Shown here in pieces: positions 51,747 to 61,013 of a DNA stretch of 64,000 nucleotides. Below the pieces are notes generated by a model that did no database searches, was not told the DNA's origin, and was given only the letters and a program-made list of their open reading frames with translations. The translations under genes were made by a program, and so were the position numbers. Numbering within the stretch: position 1 is the first letter of the stretch; every line of letters starts with the position of its first letter. The DNA is taken from NCBI GenBank assembly GCA_947493695.1, contig CANLSF010000002.1:1116001-1180000 (forward strand). Reading direction: 5' to 3'. This DNA is from an uncultured Kiloniellaceae bacterium (GTDB lineage Bacteria > Pseudomonadota > Alphaproteobacteria > Kiloniellales > Kiloniellaceae).

Positions 51747-53537
51747 TCAGTCGACGGCGAAGACGGTCAGCTGTCCACCAAGAGCCGTATAGTTGCTCAA
51801 GGCAGCGTAACCGCCAACCGCACCGAGACCGGCATTCGGATCGGTCAGACCCGCTGCCAGGCCGATACCGGCCCAGCCGCCGACACCCGACAGAATGGCG
51901 ATGTACTGCTTGCCGTCCTGCATGTAGGTGGTGACGTTACCGATAATGCCCGAAGGTGTTTTGAACTTATAAAGCTCCTCACCCGTCTTGGCATCGACCG
52001 CTTTCAGGAAACCTTCCAGCGTACCGTAGAACACCACATCGCCAGCCGTTGCAAGCGCACCGGACCAGACAGAGAACTTCTCCTTGTTGGACCAGACGAT
52101 TTCGCCTTTGGTCGCATCCCAGGCAATGAAGTTACCCATGTGATCGCTGCCCTCAGGCGGGTACATGGAAAGCGTAGCACCGACATAAGGCTGACCGGCG
52201 GTGTAGGACACCCGGAAAGGCTCGTAGTCCATGCAGACGTGGTTGGTCGGTACATAGTGCAGGCCGGACTTCGGCGAGAAGGCCGCGGGCTGCTGATCCT
52301 TGGTTCCAAGAGCCGCAGGACAGATGCCGGTCGTATTTACGTCTTCACCGTTCTGTGCCGTTGAGTACTTGGAGACAACCTGCGGACGACCGGTTTTCAG
52401 ATCGACGTGGGTTGCCCAGTTGACCACCGGATCAAATTTTTCCGCGATCAGAAGCTGACCGGTTTCACGATCCATGGAGTAGCCGAAGCCATTCCGGTCG
52501 AAGTGAACCAGCAGTTTACGCATCTGGCCGCCGACTTCCTGGTCCGAGAGGATCATCTCGTTCACGCCGTCGAAATCCCACTCATCGTGCGGCGTCATCT
52601 GATAGACCCACTTGGCCATACCCGTATCGGGATTGCGGGCGAAGATGGCCATGGACCAGCGATTGTCACCAGGACGCTGAGACGGGTTCCAGGTGCTTGG
52701 GTTGCCTGTGCCGTAGTAGATGAGATCGAGTTCCTCATCGTAGGCATACCAGCCCCAGGTGGTGCCACCACCGATTTTCCACTGATCGCCTTCCCAGGTG
52801 TTCATCCCTGAGTCCTTACCGACCGGCTCACCCAGATGCGTGGTCTTTACCGGATCGACCAGGATGTCGGAATCGGGCCCCATGGAATACGCGCGCCAGG
52901 CCCGCGTACCGTCCTTGAGGTTATAAGCGGTCATGCTGCCCCGGACGCCAAATTCGCCACCGGAGATACCGATCATCACCTTGTCTTTGACGATCATTGG
53001 AGCGGAGGTGCCGGTTTCGCCCTTCGTGGCGTCGCCATTGGCGACTTTCCACTCGACGGCGCCGGTCTCGGCATTGAGCGCAACAACTGTGGTATCAGCC
53101 TGATGCAGGATGATCTTGCCGTCACCATAAGCCACACCGCGGTTCACGGTATCGCAGCACATCACAGGGATCGTATCGGGATCCTGTTTCGGCTCGTACT
53201 TCCAGATGATCCGCCCGCTATCGTTCAGATCGAGTGCGTAAACGATGTTCGGGAAAGGCGTATGCACGTACATGGTATCGCCGATCACCAGCGGGCCACC
53301 TTCATGGCCGCGCAGAACACCGGTCGAGAATGTCCAGGCAACATTCAGGTCGCCCACGTTGTCTCTGTTGATCTGATCGAGCTCACTGTAACGCTGATTG
53401 GCGTAGTTGCCGGTTGGCATCACCCAATCGTCCGCGTTCTTCTGCATATTCAAAAGCTCGTCACTGGCTGTGGCTGCCGCAGACGCGAGCAAGGCCGTTG
53501 CCAAGACAACACCAGAATATTTGAGAGTCCTTATCAC
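51747..53537 (-). CDS. xoxF: Lanthanide-dependent PQQ methanol/alcohol dehydrogenase XoxF
   Basis: Periplasmic quinoprotein dehydrogenase oxidising methanol (or other short alcohols), 596 residues, usual XoxF length. Signal peptide [20 protein letters not shown] with AAATA cleavage. Active-site residues by precursor number: vicinal disulfide C127-C128 (VMCCDT), metal ligands E195 (SGGEFG) and N279 (GTGNPSTW), catalytic Asp D321 and, two residues on, D323 (HDEWDFDG). MxaF has Ala at the second position, so D323 marks a lanthanide enzyme. Tryptophan-docking repeats of the eight-bladed propeller are visible throughout (for example [11 protein letters not shown]). Own terminator downstream; promoter in the 560-base spacer upstream. 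Confidence 0.96.
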   Translation of the reverse strand: MIRTLKYSGVVLATALLASAAATASDELLNMQKNADDWVMPTGNYANQRYSELDQINRDNVGDLNVAWTFSTGVLRGHEGGPLVIGDTMYVHTPFPNIVYALDLNDSGRIIWKYEPKQDPDTIPVMCCDTVNRGVAYGDGKIILHQADTTVVALNAETGAVEWKVANGDATKGETGTSAPMIVKDKVMIGISGGEFGVRGSMTAYNLKDGTRAWRAYSMGPDSDILVDPVKTTHLGEPVGKDSGMNTWEGDQWKIGGGTTWGWYAYDEELDLIYYGTGNPSTWNPSQRPGDNRWSMAIFARNPDTGMAKWVYQMTPHDEWDFDGVNEMILSDQEVGGQMRKLLVHFDRNGFGYSMDRETGQLLIAEKFDPVVNWATHVDLKTGRPQVVSKYSTAQNGEDVNTTGICPAALGTKDQQPAAFSPKSGLHYVPTNHVCMDYEPFRVSYTAGQPYVGATLSMYPPEGSDHMGNFIAWDATKGEIVWSNKEKFSVWSGALATAGDVVFYGTLEGFLKAVDAKTGEELYKFKTPSGIIGNVTTYMQDGKQYIAILSGVGGWAGIGLAAGLTDPNAGLGAVGGYAALSNYTALGGQLTVFAVD

Positions 53538-54105
53538 TCCGGTTCCTCCCTAATTTGTTGCCGACATAAGTTTTCAGGAATGAAAACTCTGTTCATTGCC
53601 ACCGATTTTTTATCGGCAGCTCATGAACCTGCCGTACACGATGTGTCGTTTTTTAGGTACCCGGCAGCTTGCGTCTCCGTCACTCGACGAAAGCATTGCA
53701 AACATGCTCCTTAATCACTGACGCCCCGCAAAACCCAACACGATAAACGGCAAGTTGACGGGCTGGGCTTTGCAGATACGCCAGCTTGTAAGCATCCTAG
53801 GAAAGGGCTCCTGAGCGGGCAATTGTACCTTCGCACAACACCAGCGCGAGCGCGGGATTCGCGTGCAGTGCAGCAAACAAATTTCTATACGAACAGCGTC
53901 CGGCCAGGGTCAAAAACAGCTCGCGTCAGAAGGGTTCTTACCTGAGCGGGTTTTTTCCGCTATCACTGGCCTATGCGGATTATCGAATCCCCGTCTTTCG
54001 CTTTGCGCACCGCGATCATGCGCCATATCCGAACCTTCGGAGTGGGACTCTGGCTTCAGCTGGGGTTTGATCAATTTTACAGGACATTTTCAGGAAAGCA
54101 TGACG
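53538..54105. promoter_or_regulatory. xoxF upstream region
   Basis: About 560 bases between divergent genes with no supported gene. The leftward part must carry the xoxF promoter; GGAGG ahead of the xoxF start is visible near 53540-53548. An upstream extension of the DUF1330 frame covers part of the stretch but lacks coding character. No clear operator or RNA structure was identified. Confidence 0.4.
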
Positions 54106-54396
54106 ATGGCTATAAGAGTTTTGGCGATGACAACACGAAGCCCGGACAGCGATGACGCCTTCAACACTTATCTGGCTGTGGTGAGGCCCCTGATGGAGCG
54201 GGCGGGGGCAAAACTCATCAGCCGCTATGAAGTTACGGAAAAGATCTCCGGATCTGAGCCTCCGCAATTTCTCTCGATCATCGAATACCCGGATGAAGGG
54301 GCGCTGCGTCAGGTCTTCGAGGACCCCAGCTATGTTGCGTTGAAACCCGTTCGGGAAGAGGCTTTCAGCCGCTACGATGTCTGCACTCTGGACTAG
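54106..54396 (+). CDS. DUF1330-like small protein
   Basis: 96 residues from the ATG at 54106 (an ATG six bases earlier is possible); AGGAAAG lies seven bases upstream of the chosen start. The protein is a compact ferredoxin-like dimer type: RVLAMTTRSPDSDDAFNTYL, LMERAGAKLISRYEVTEKI, FLSIIEYPDEGALRQVFEDP and YVALKPVREEAFSRYDVC. The pattern of a YxxxxxPLxxxAGAKLxxRYE-type helix followed by a strand and EYPD matches DUF1330 and related dimeric alpha-beta barrel proteins. Function unknown. The upstream extension of the frame is rejected. Confidence 0.75.
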   Translation: MAIRVLAMTTRSPDSDDAFNTYLAVVRPLMERAGAKLISRYEVTEKISGSEPPQFLSIIEYPDEGALRQVFEDPSYVALKPVREEAFSRYDVCTLD

Positions 54397-54547
54397 TTGT
54401 TTTGAGGGTAGCTTTAGGTAAGTTGCTATTACGTGAGACACCTGGTCCAGATGGCCGGAAAGCGGGACGAAGCTGCCGTTGACGATTGACAAGTATGGCT
54501 GCAAATTGGGCGCTCAATTTGTAAGACAGCGGACTGTTTTTTTTACT

Positions 54548-55189
54548 ATGACACCAGAATCGCTTTTTGCATTGCTGGAAGCAACAGAGATCATTCATCC
54601 AACCGCGGTTCGCGAACTTAGAATGTCCAATGGTACAGTTGTTATGGAACTTGGTGGATTTCCATGGTGGCTCCCCTTCGAAGAAGCCAAGAGCATTGGA
54701 GACTCTTCAGCGATCATTGAATTTACTTCTGTTTCTCGAGCAAGGCTGACCGAATCTTGCCTCTCTTCCGATCCTTTTAAGGAAGACCTTGAAAACTTCA
54801 GTATCACCAATTTGGCGCAAGCGACTTGGAACAAAGGAAATTCTGCTGAAGTATTTTGTTCGGAGCCGGTTGAAAATCCGATTTCGTTATTAACCTCACT
54901 GGACCGCTTCCTGATTGATAACCAGTGCCCCTTTCAACATTCGGAGTTCTTAAACTGCGGCGAGATCATCGCGGATTTCATTGATCTCTCCAAATCGAGC
55001 AAGTTCCAAATCGCAAAGGGGCCCAGTGCTGTTTGTGAATTCGTTTCCGAAGAGCTCAATAGACAAGATGTGAAACACACCATCACAAGGTCAACAATCT
55101 CATATTTAACAGGGTATTTGGTCCAATGGTGGGACGGGTTCTTGATATGTGAAGACGCGAAGATTTCATGGAACCTCAACGAAAGCTGA
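54548..55189 (+). CDS. Hypothetical protein in AT-richer DNA
   Basis: About 213 residues from the ATG at 54548 (MTPESLFALLEATEIIHPTA); the frame also continues up to a TTG at 54479. No signal peptide or membrane span. It has an acidic, Ser-rich middle (SRARLTESCLSSDPFKEDLE), a DRFLIDNQCPF segment and a hydrophobic C-terminus with TGYLVQWWDGFLICEDA. Composition is clearly AT-richer than the operons on both sides, suggesting transfer. Not recognised; immunity-type or SMI1-like folds would be worth testing but cannot be claimed. Confidence 0.6.
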   Translation: MTPESLFALLEATEIIHPTAVRELRMSNGTVVMELGGFPWWLPFEEAKSIGDSSAIIEFTSVSRARLTESCLSSDPFKEDLENFSITNLAQATWNKGNSAEVFCSEPVENPISLLTSLDRFLIDNQCPFQHSEFLNCGEIIADFIDLSKSSKFQIAKGPSAVCEFVSEELNRQDVKHTITRSTISYLTGYLVQWWDGFLICEDAKISWNLNES

Positions 55190-55429
55190 CGTCACTTTGG
55201 GCTCGTTCAGCCTATTCGCTGCACTTCGAACGAATGACGGCAGTGCGGATAAACCGGACCTTGACGATTTCTAAACGAACTGCTGCGTCACGACGGTTTG
55301 GTTAGGTACATTGACCTGCACCCCACACGCTATAGCCTTGATCCTTTACTCGACGAGTGAAAACTGTAAGCGGTACGTTAGGTCATCCCAACACCGCCAA
55401 CACACGCCTTACATTGGGACCACTTAGGT

Positions 55430-56413
55430 ATGAAATTTGCGGAGAGAGAAATTGAGCATGGCTCTGTGCGCTCACTTGTTTGGCAAGGCGACGATTTGAT
55501 TGATTGGGTTGCTGGAGGTACTCGGTTTTCGCCGGACGGGACAATAACAGCGGCCACTGCCTGTTTCGCCGGAGACTTTGATGCAGCGATAGCCACAATT
55601 GCTGGTGATATTGCGGTGATCTACAAGCGGCTAGGGACAAAAGCTATTGTTCTAGAAAACGGGCAGGTCGTGAGAGAGATCAATCGAAGTTTCTATCATG
55701 CCAATGCCTATGAATATCCAATTTGTCTCTGGGAGAGAAAAGAAAACCCAACAATGATCATTCATTGTCCGGATGACTATAACCAGTTGGAGATAGAAGA
55801 CGCTGTTTCTGGCCGACGCCTTTCTTACAATGGCAAGCGCAACCCTCCAGATTTTTTCCATTCGAGACTGAGCACAAACCCTTCGGGGACATATCTAATG
55901 AGCGCCGGTTGGGTTTGGCATCCTATGGATGTCGCAAACATCTATCGATTACCAAATCCCAAGGGAACTAGTGACCTTGATACTCCATTTGCCACTGTCG
56001 ATACGGCTAACGAAGTCTCGGCATGTGCCTGGGTCAAAGATGAATTGGTATTGGCCGCGAATGCCGATAGCTATGAAATTGAAGAAGGGGAGCCGTTCAC
56101 AAGTGGGTCACTTGGATTGTGGTCGGTGCAATCTAAGCAATGGTCTCGATTGTCAGTGCCAAATACGACGCTTGGTCTGTTAATGCCGCTTGGCGAGGAC
56201 CACGTAATTTCCTTTTATGAGCACCCCAAGTTGATACGAGTATCTGACGGCGTCGTTATCAACGAATGGTCTCATATCGAATCAGGCAAACAAACCAGTA
56301 GTATCATTCATCACATTGATAGTTTGCCGCCAATTGCTATCGATAGCGAAGGACTCAGATTTGCGGTCGCTAACAAAAAGTATATAAATGTCGTTTCGTT
56401 TGAGGGTGAATGA
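55430..56413 (+). CDS. Hypothetical beta-propeller-like protein in AT-richer DNA
   Basis: 327 residues, no signal peptide. Repeating beta-strand pattern with WD-like units: GSVRSLVWQGDDLIDWVAGG near the start, TRFSPDGTITAATACFAG, LSTNPSGTYLMSAGWVWHP, ACAWVKDELVLAANADS, LGLWSVQSKQWSRLSVP and ERFAVANKKYINVV-like end (SEGLRFAVANKKYINVVSF). This suggests a cytoplasmic WD40-type propeller. Lower GC than flanks and no operon partner. Function unknown. Confidence 0.65.
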   Translation: MKFAEREIEHGSVRSLVWQGDDLIDWVAGGTRFSPDGTITAATACFAGDFDAAIATIAGDIAVIYKRLGTKAIVLENGQVVREINRSFYHANAYEYPICLWERKENPTMIIHCPDDYNQLEIEDAVSGRRLSYNGKRNPPDFFHSRLSTNPSGTYLMSAGWVWHPMDVANIYRLPNPKGTSDLDTPFATVDTANEVSACAWVKDELVLAANADSYEIEEGEPFTSGSLGLWSVQSKQWSRLSVPNTTLGLLMPLGEDHVISFYEHPKLIRVSDGVVINEWSHIESGKQTSSIIHHIDSLPPIAIDSEGLRFAVANKKYINVVSFEGE

Positions 56414-56439
56414 ATGGTTTCAACAACCAGAAATCACGT

Positions 56440-56595
56440 CTACCTTAGATTGTGCTGAACGGCGACTTTGTACAGTTTCGGATCATTTTTACGCTTTGCA
56501 GCGTCCGACCATTTAGCCTCCAGGCCGTCGTTGGCGTCAGTCTGAAGGAACGTACGCTTGTCGAGCTCCGCGGCATGAGAAACCGCATCTCCCAT
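56440..56595 (-). pseudogene. Short ORF, possible gene remnant downstream of the acyl-CoA synthetase
   Basis: A 51-codon minus-strand frame (ATG at 56595) reads MGDAVSHAAELDKRTFLQTD and ends KNDPKLYKVAVQHNLR. Its composition (Lys/Asp/Ala with few rare residues) looks more protein-like than the other frames here, but it is short and a stop codon lies just upstream, so it may be the C-terminal end of a lost gene. No family recognised. Confidence 0.25.
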
Positions 56596-56639
56596 GCGAG
56601 GACAGCATTGCCTGCAACAACCAGCATTTCAGCGAGATA

Positions 56640-58169
56640 CTAAGCAGGCCAGTACTCAGCCTTCAGGTGACGCTTGATCAGTTTCCCTGTGGCCGTGCGT
56701 GGAAGTTCTTCGCGAAAATCGATGCTCTTGGGCGTTTTGATCGCAGAGAGTTTTGCGCGGCAGTAGGCAATCAGTTCGCGCTCCAACTCAGGACCGGCGG
56801 CCTCGAAATCCATCGGCCTGACCACCGCCTTGACTTCTTCACCCAGTTCCTCGTTCGGAACACCGAAAACCGCGACGTCCGCCACCGCGGGGTGACCCAC
56901 CAGCAGATCTTCGGTCTCCTGTGGATAGACGTTCACGCCACCCGAGATGATCGTGTAGGAACGCCGGTCGGTCAGATAGAGAAAGCCGTCCTCGTCTAGC
57001 CAGCCGATATCGCCGAGGGTCGACCAACCTTCGCTGGTGTAGGCTTCGGCGGTTTTTTCCGGGTCGTTGTGGTAGGCGAACTTCAGGCCGGTATCGAAGT
57101 AGACATTCCCGACTTCACCGTGCGGCAGCTCAGCTCCCTCCTCGTCCAGGATCCGCAGCGCCCCGAAGAGCGCGCGCCCCACCGACCCGATATGCTTCAG
57201 CCACTCCTCGGTCGTGGCGGCGGTCACACCGTTGCCTTCAGTCCCGGCGTAGTACTCCAGTATGATCGGGCCCCACCAGTCGATCATCCGATGTTTGATC
57301 TCCACGGGACAGGGCGCGGCCACATGCAGCGCAGATACCAGACTGCTGGTGTTGTAACGCAGGCGCATGTCCTCCGGCATTTTCAGCAGCCGCACAAACA
57401 TGGTCGGCACCACTTGTGTATGAGTGACTTTGTGGCTTTCGATGGCCTGGAGAAGTTTCTCCTCGTCAAAACGCTCCATGATCAGCGTTGTCGCGCCAAG
57501 TCCGGCCGCTACCATCGCCGCCCCCAGAGGCGCGGAATGATAGAGCGGTGCTGGCGAAAGATAGACGGAGTCCGCATCCATCGCTGCGAGTTCTCCCAGG
57601 ATCTTGAGAAACACCGGACTGAGGGCGTCTATCGCATCGCTTTGGTTGCGCTTGAGAATCCCCTTCGGCCGGCCGGTCGTTCCCGAGGAATAGAGCATGG
57701 TCGCGCCGGCGGATTCCTCTGCCAGGGGCTCGATCGGCATGGAATCCACGAGAGCATTCCAATCGTCGAAACCTTCCTGTGCCCCGCCGAGCATCAGGCA
57801 GTTGAGCTCGGCCCCGGCAATGCTTCGGATCTGCGCGCCGACTTCGGCATAGCGATCAGAGGTAATGAAAACCCTGGCGCCGCAATCGGCGAGGATGTAG
57901 GCGGCCTCGTCAGGCTTCAGATAACGGCTGATCGGTGTGAAGATGACCCCGGAACGCTGCACGGCCCAGCAGATCTCCATGAACTCCAGGCGGTTCTCCA
58001 ACAGGAACGCAATATGGTCCCCGGCCTCCACGCCGAGCGAACGCAAGGCATGAGCCCCCTGGTTCGAACGGGCATCCAGTTCGGCAAAGGTGATCGATGC
58101 TTTGGACTCCGCCATCTGATAGGCGATTTTATCCGGCGTGACGCGGGCGTGATGAACTGGATGCTTCAT
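56640..58169 (-). CDS. AMP-forming acyl-CoA synthetase
   Basis: Acyl/aryl-CoA synthetase of the adenylate-forming family, about 509 residues from the ATG at 58169 (MKHPVHHARVTPDKIAYQ). ATP-binding loop MLYSSGTTGRPKGILKRN near residue 155, YYAGTEGNGV near residue 300, hinge LTDRRSYTIISGGVNVYPQE near residue 415 and the catalytic Lys in LPRTATGKLIKRHLK near the C-terminus. It activates a carboxylic acid, probably medium-chain or aromatic. The TetR gene upstream on the same strand is its likely regulator. Confidence 0.9.
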   Translation of the reverse strand: MKHPVHHARVTPDKIAYQMAESKASITFAELDARSNQGAHALRSLGVEAGDHIAFLLENRLEFMEICWAVQRSGVIFTPISRYLKPDEAAYILADCGARVFITSDRYAEVGAQIRSIAGAELNCLMLGGAQEGFDDWNALVDSMPIEPLAEESAGATMLYSSGTTGRPKGILKRNQSDAIDALSPVFLKILGELAAMDADSVYLSPAPLYHSAPLGAAMVAAGLGATTLIMERFDEEKLLQAIESHKVTHTQVVPTMFVRLLKMPEDMRLRYNTSSLVSALHVAAPCPVEIKHRMIDWWGPIILEYYAGTEGNGVTAATTEEWLKHIGSVGRALFGALRILDEEGAELPHGEVGNVYFDTGLKFAYHNDPEKTAEAYTSEGWSTLGDIGWLDEDGFLYLTDRRSYTIISGGVNVYPQETEDLLVGHPAVADVAVFGVPNEELGEEVKAVVRPMDFEAAGPELERELIAYCRAKLSAIKTPKSIDFREELPRTATGKLIKRHLKAEYWPA

Positions 58170-58288
58170 AGAATAGATACTTGTTTTCCGGAAAGAGATT
58201 GGGTCAGTGCGAGGACCCAACCTTGTTTTCTCTATGGTTTCAAGTCGTGTTTCCTGCCGACACAGGCACAGCGTTCCCTGGACAGTCT

Positions 58289-58861
58289 TTAGACCACTGT
58301 CTCGAGAGCGAACGCACTGACCTTATCGCAGATTTCTTCGGCTAGATCTGAGTCTTCCACTGTGCGCGCAAGAACCATTGCGCCAACACAGACCGCCACC
58401 GCCGCAATTCCGCGCTGACGCAGGGATTGATCCTTCTCCCGATCAAGATTCTCCTCAAAAAGCGCAACCAAACCTTCGAATGCTCTTTGGTAAGCCTGCC
58501 TGACTTCGGGCCCCGCACGCGCGACATCGGAGGATAAAGCCATCAACGGACATTGCCCGCCGACGTCATCGAGATGATCCCGTGAGACATAGCTTTGGAC
58601 GACGAGCTTGAGCAAATCGGATCCGCTATGCGGGATCTCACCAATCGTCCTGCTTCGCCGCGCTACAAAGCTACGCAGGCTTTCGGCGTAGACCTCGTCC
58701 TTGTTTTTAAAGTGATTGTAGAAACCACCGCGCGTCAAACCCGCTGCCCCCATGATGTCATCGATTGAGACCTCGACAAAACCGCGTTGATTGAAGAGGC
58801 GGCGCGCGGCCTCGACCACCCGGTGGCGGGTTTTACGCTTGTGTTCACGACTCAAAGGCAA
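58289..58861 (-). CDS. TetR-family transcriptional regulator
   Basis: About 190 residues from a TTG at 58861, chosen because AGGAGA lies six bases upstream; upstream ATGs at 58924 and 58942 would place the putative operator inside the coding region. N-terminal HTH: HRVVEAARRLFNQRGFVEVS, then IMGAAGLTRGGFYNHFKNKD, the TetR recognition helix with YNHFxNKxE. C-terminal ligand domain with CPLMALSSDVARAGPEV. It probably controls the acyl-CoA synthetase downstream and the divergent GST gene; a 6-bp inverted repeat lies between them. Confidence 0.85.
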   Translation of the reverse strand: MPLSREHKRKTRHRVVEAARRLFNQRGFVEVSIDDIMGAAGLTRGGFYNHFKNKDEVYAESLRSFVARRSRTIGEIPHSGSDLLKLVVQSYVSRDHLDDVGGQCPLMALSSDVARAGPEVRQAYQRAFEGLVALFEENLDREKDQSLRQRGIAAVAVCVGAMVLARTVEDSDLAEEICDKVSAFALETVV

Positions 58862-58908
58862 GGGGCTTCTCCTATCATTCAGGCGTGCAGCTGCGCCGAC
58901 GCATTTTA

Positions 58909-58926
58909 ATATGTCTTTGAACATAT
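58909..58926. promoter_or_regulatory. Inverted repeat between TetR and GST genes (putative TetR operator)
   Basis: ATATGT (58909-58914), six bases, and ACATAT (58921-58926) form a perfect inverted repeat in AT-rich DNA, about 50 bases upstream of the TetR start chosen here and 137 bases before the GST start. Spacing suits a TetR dimer. Confidence 0.5.
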
Positions 58927-59062
58927 ATAAAATGCATCGCAAACTCCAGTGCTTAGAGCGGGTCGCGGTTAGACAGAATCGATGAGGGCGCTCTGTCGGC
59001 GTTGTGAATCCGAGTCTGGCCGACGTTTTACCGGTAACACCATCGTAACTTGAGGATTAGAG

Positions 59063-59677
59063 ATGCCAGCTGTCATTTTGTACGAATACGAAACCACCCG
59101 CTCCGCGAAATGTCGCTGGGCACTGCTCGAAGCCGGCATCGCTTATGAGTCGCGGGGCAACAGCTACTCGATCATGGGCAGCGCAGAGCTGAAGGAGGTC
59201 AACCCGCTCGGAAAGCTACCGGCGGCTGTCATCGGAGGAAAAGCGCTGTTCGAATCTTCCGCCATCGTGACCGCCGTCGCCGATCTTGCACCGAAGCGGC
59301 ATCTGATTGCCAAGCCAGGCACCTGGGAACGCAATCTGCACTACCAGTGGACTTCTTTTGCCCACAGTGAGTTGGAAACCTGGGCCTGGACGGCTGTTTT
59401 GAACAGTCGCACGCTATTGCTGTCGAAAGAACAGCATGTTCCCGAGATCTGTCCCCAGATGGCCTTTCTCTTCAAACGAAGCGCCGCAGTGCTTGATGCT
59501 GAACTGGAACGTTCCGACTATCTGATTGGCAATCGTTTTTCGGTTACCGACATCATCGTCGGATATGCGGCCAACCTGGGCCGGCGCTGCGGTTACCTGG
59601 ACGAAGGACTTCCCAACGTCCTGCGTTACCTGCAGCGCCTGTTTCAGCGTGAGCATTGCACGTTGTTTCAAGAATAG
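59063..59677 (+). CDS. Glutathione S-transferase family protein
   Basis: 204 residues. Thioredoxin-like N-terminal domain (LYEYETTRSAKCRWALLEAG, NPLGKLPAAVIGGKALFESS with the conserved cis-Pro and ES pair for glutathione) and a helical C-terminal domain with RFSVTDIIVGYAANLGRR, the usual N-capping motif. Divergent from TetR. GSTs can detoxify electrophiles or aid catabolic steps; with an acyl-CoA synthetase nearby a catabolic role is possible. Confidence 0.9.
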   Translation: MPAVILYEYETTRSAKCRWALLEAGIAYESRGNSYSIMGSAELKEVNPLGKLPAAVIGGKALFESSAIVTAVADLAPKRHLIAKPGTWERNLHYQWTSFAHSELETWAWTAVLNSRTLLLSKEQHVPEICPQMAFLFKRSAAVLDAELERSDYLIGNRFSVTDIIVGYAANLGRRCGYLDEGLPNVLRYLQRLFQREHCTLFQE

Positions 59678-59869
59678 GCTGTATATCATGAGCAGGCCCT
59701 CAGTCCGGGTTGACTTTGCCAGACAGCCCAGCTTGACAAACCACGGTCTTGATTGCAGGGTTCGTATATGACTTGCGCAGGCACGAAACTCTTCGCTTTG
59801 AAACGGGCTCCCTTCATGGGGGCCTGGGATCATCGTGCGCGGTAATTAGCGCAGACATAACGATCGCAT

Positions 59870-59903
59870 TAAACCCCGCCGGTTTGGACGGGGTTTATTT
59901 TTG
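59870..59903 (+). terminator. Rho-independent terminator upstream of the DapA-family gene
   Basis: TAAACCCCG (59870-59878) and CGGGGTTTA (59889-59897) form a 9-bp perfect stem with a 10-base loop followed by TTTTTG on the plus strand. It probably ends transcripts arriving from the GST side, about 35 bases ahead of the next start codon. Confidence 0.75.
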
Positions 59904-59936
59904 TCTCGTCTCCGGCATCATAGGAGAGCAAGACTG

Positions 59937-60851
59937 ATGAACATCACAACACCCGGAAGTAATCTTCCGACCCTGGGCGGCCTCTGGCTGCCGCTGGTCA
60001 CACCCTTCCGCGACGGCACCCTCGATGAAACCTCGGTACGGCGGCTTATCGCCCATTACCTGGAGGAGGCCGTTGACGGCCTGATCCTTGCGGCCACCAC
60101 CGGTGAAGGCCTGACGCTTGATGACGCCGAGACCGAGCGGCTGGTCTCGATCAGCGCCGAGGTCATCGGCGAAAGCGGCAGGTCTCTGCCGCTCTATCTG
60201 GGACTTTCAGGCAGCGATACGCGCAAGCTCGTCAGGGCCCTCTCGAATACCGCAACCTGGCCGATCCAAGGCTATCTAATTGCTTGCCCCTACTATTCCC
60301 GTCCATCACAGACCGGCTTGTTCCAACATTTTACCGCCCTGGCCGACGGCACGGAAAAGCCCATCCTGATCTACAACATTCCCTACCGGACGGGCGTCAA
60401 TCTGAGCAACGAGACCCTGTTGCGCCTAGCTGAGCGTGCGAACATTGCAGGCCTCAAGGACTGCTGCGCCGATACCGCGCAATCCTTTGAGCTACTGCGC
60501 GACCGGCCAGCGGGATTTACCGTACTCACAGGCGAGGACGCGCTGTATTACAGCGCACTCACCCAGGGCGCGGACGGCGGCATTCTGGCATCCGCACACG
60601 TCATGACATCGGCTTTCGCGGCTGTTCGGGAGCGATTGATCCAGGGGGACCAGCCTGACGCTCTGGCAGACTGGCAGAAGCTTTCATCCGTGCCGCGCCT
60701 GTTGTTTTCGGAACCGAGCCCTGCAGGGGTCAAACACTGGCTCTGGCGTAACGGTCTGCTCGACAGTCCCGAAGTGCGCCTGCCCATGACACCGGCCAGT
60801 GAGGGTCTGACAAAGTTGATTGATCAGGCGATCGCCTGTCCTGCTGCGTAG
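59937..60851 (+). CDS. Dihydrodipicolinate synthase / N-acetylneuraminate lyase family protein
   Basis: 304 residues from the ATG at 59937 (MNITTPGSNLPTLGG) with TAGGAGAG upstream. Class I aldolase TIM barrel: AATTGEGLTLDDAETERLV near residue 52 (TTGE motif), Tyr in LIYNIPYRTGVNL near residue 145, and the Schiff-base Lys in ANIAGLKDCCADT near residue 170. It may be DapA (lysine and peptidoglycan precursor) or a related aldolase; it is not in a lysine operon, so the exact reaction is open. The ORF 12 codons longer runs through the terminator and is rejected. Confidence 0.85.
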   Translation: MNITTPGSNLPTLGGLWLPLVTPFRDGTLDETSVRRLIAHYLEEAVDGLILAATTGEGLTLDDAETERLVSISAEVIGESGRSLPLYLGLSGSDTRKLVRALSNTATWPIQGYLIACPYYSRPSQTGLFQHFTALADGTEKPILIYNIPYRTGVNLSNETLLRLAERANIAGLKDCCADTAQSFELLRDRPAGFTVLTGEDALYYSALTQGADGGILASAHVMTSAFAAVRERLIQGDQPDALADWQKLSSVPRLLFSEPSPAGVKHWLWRNGLLDSPEVRLPMTPASEGLTKLIDQAIACPAA

Positions 60852-61013
60852 GGCCTTATACCATAGCAGCATTGGGGCGGGGTCTGCGTTTGCGCTAATC
60901 TTCCAATCGGAAAATGACGTAACCGCCGCGAGACGACCTCGCCCCAGGGCCAAAACCTGAGGGGCGAAGGCTGCTTCTTGCGGGGGTTGGTCTTTGCGAT
61001 TGGAGCCCATCAC

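Noticed and set aside
57069-58292. 407-codon plus-strand ORF
   Set aside because: Exactly antisense to the acyl-CoA synthetase, rich in Arg, His, Gln and Gly as expected of the complement of GC-rich coding DNA, with no family motif.
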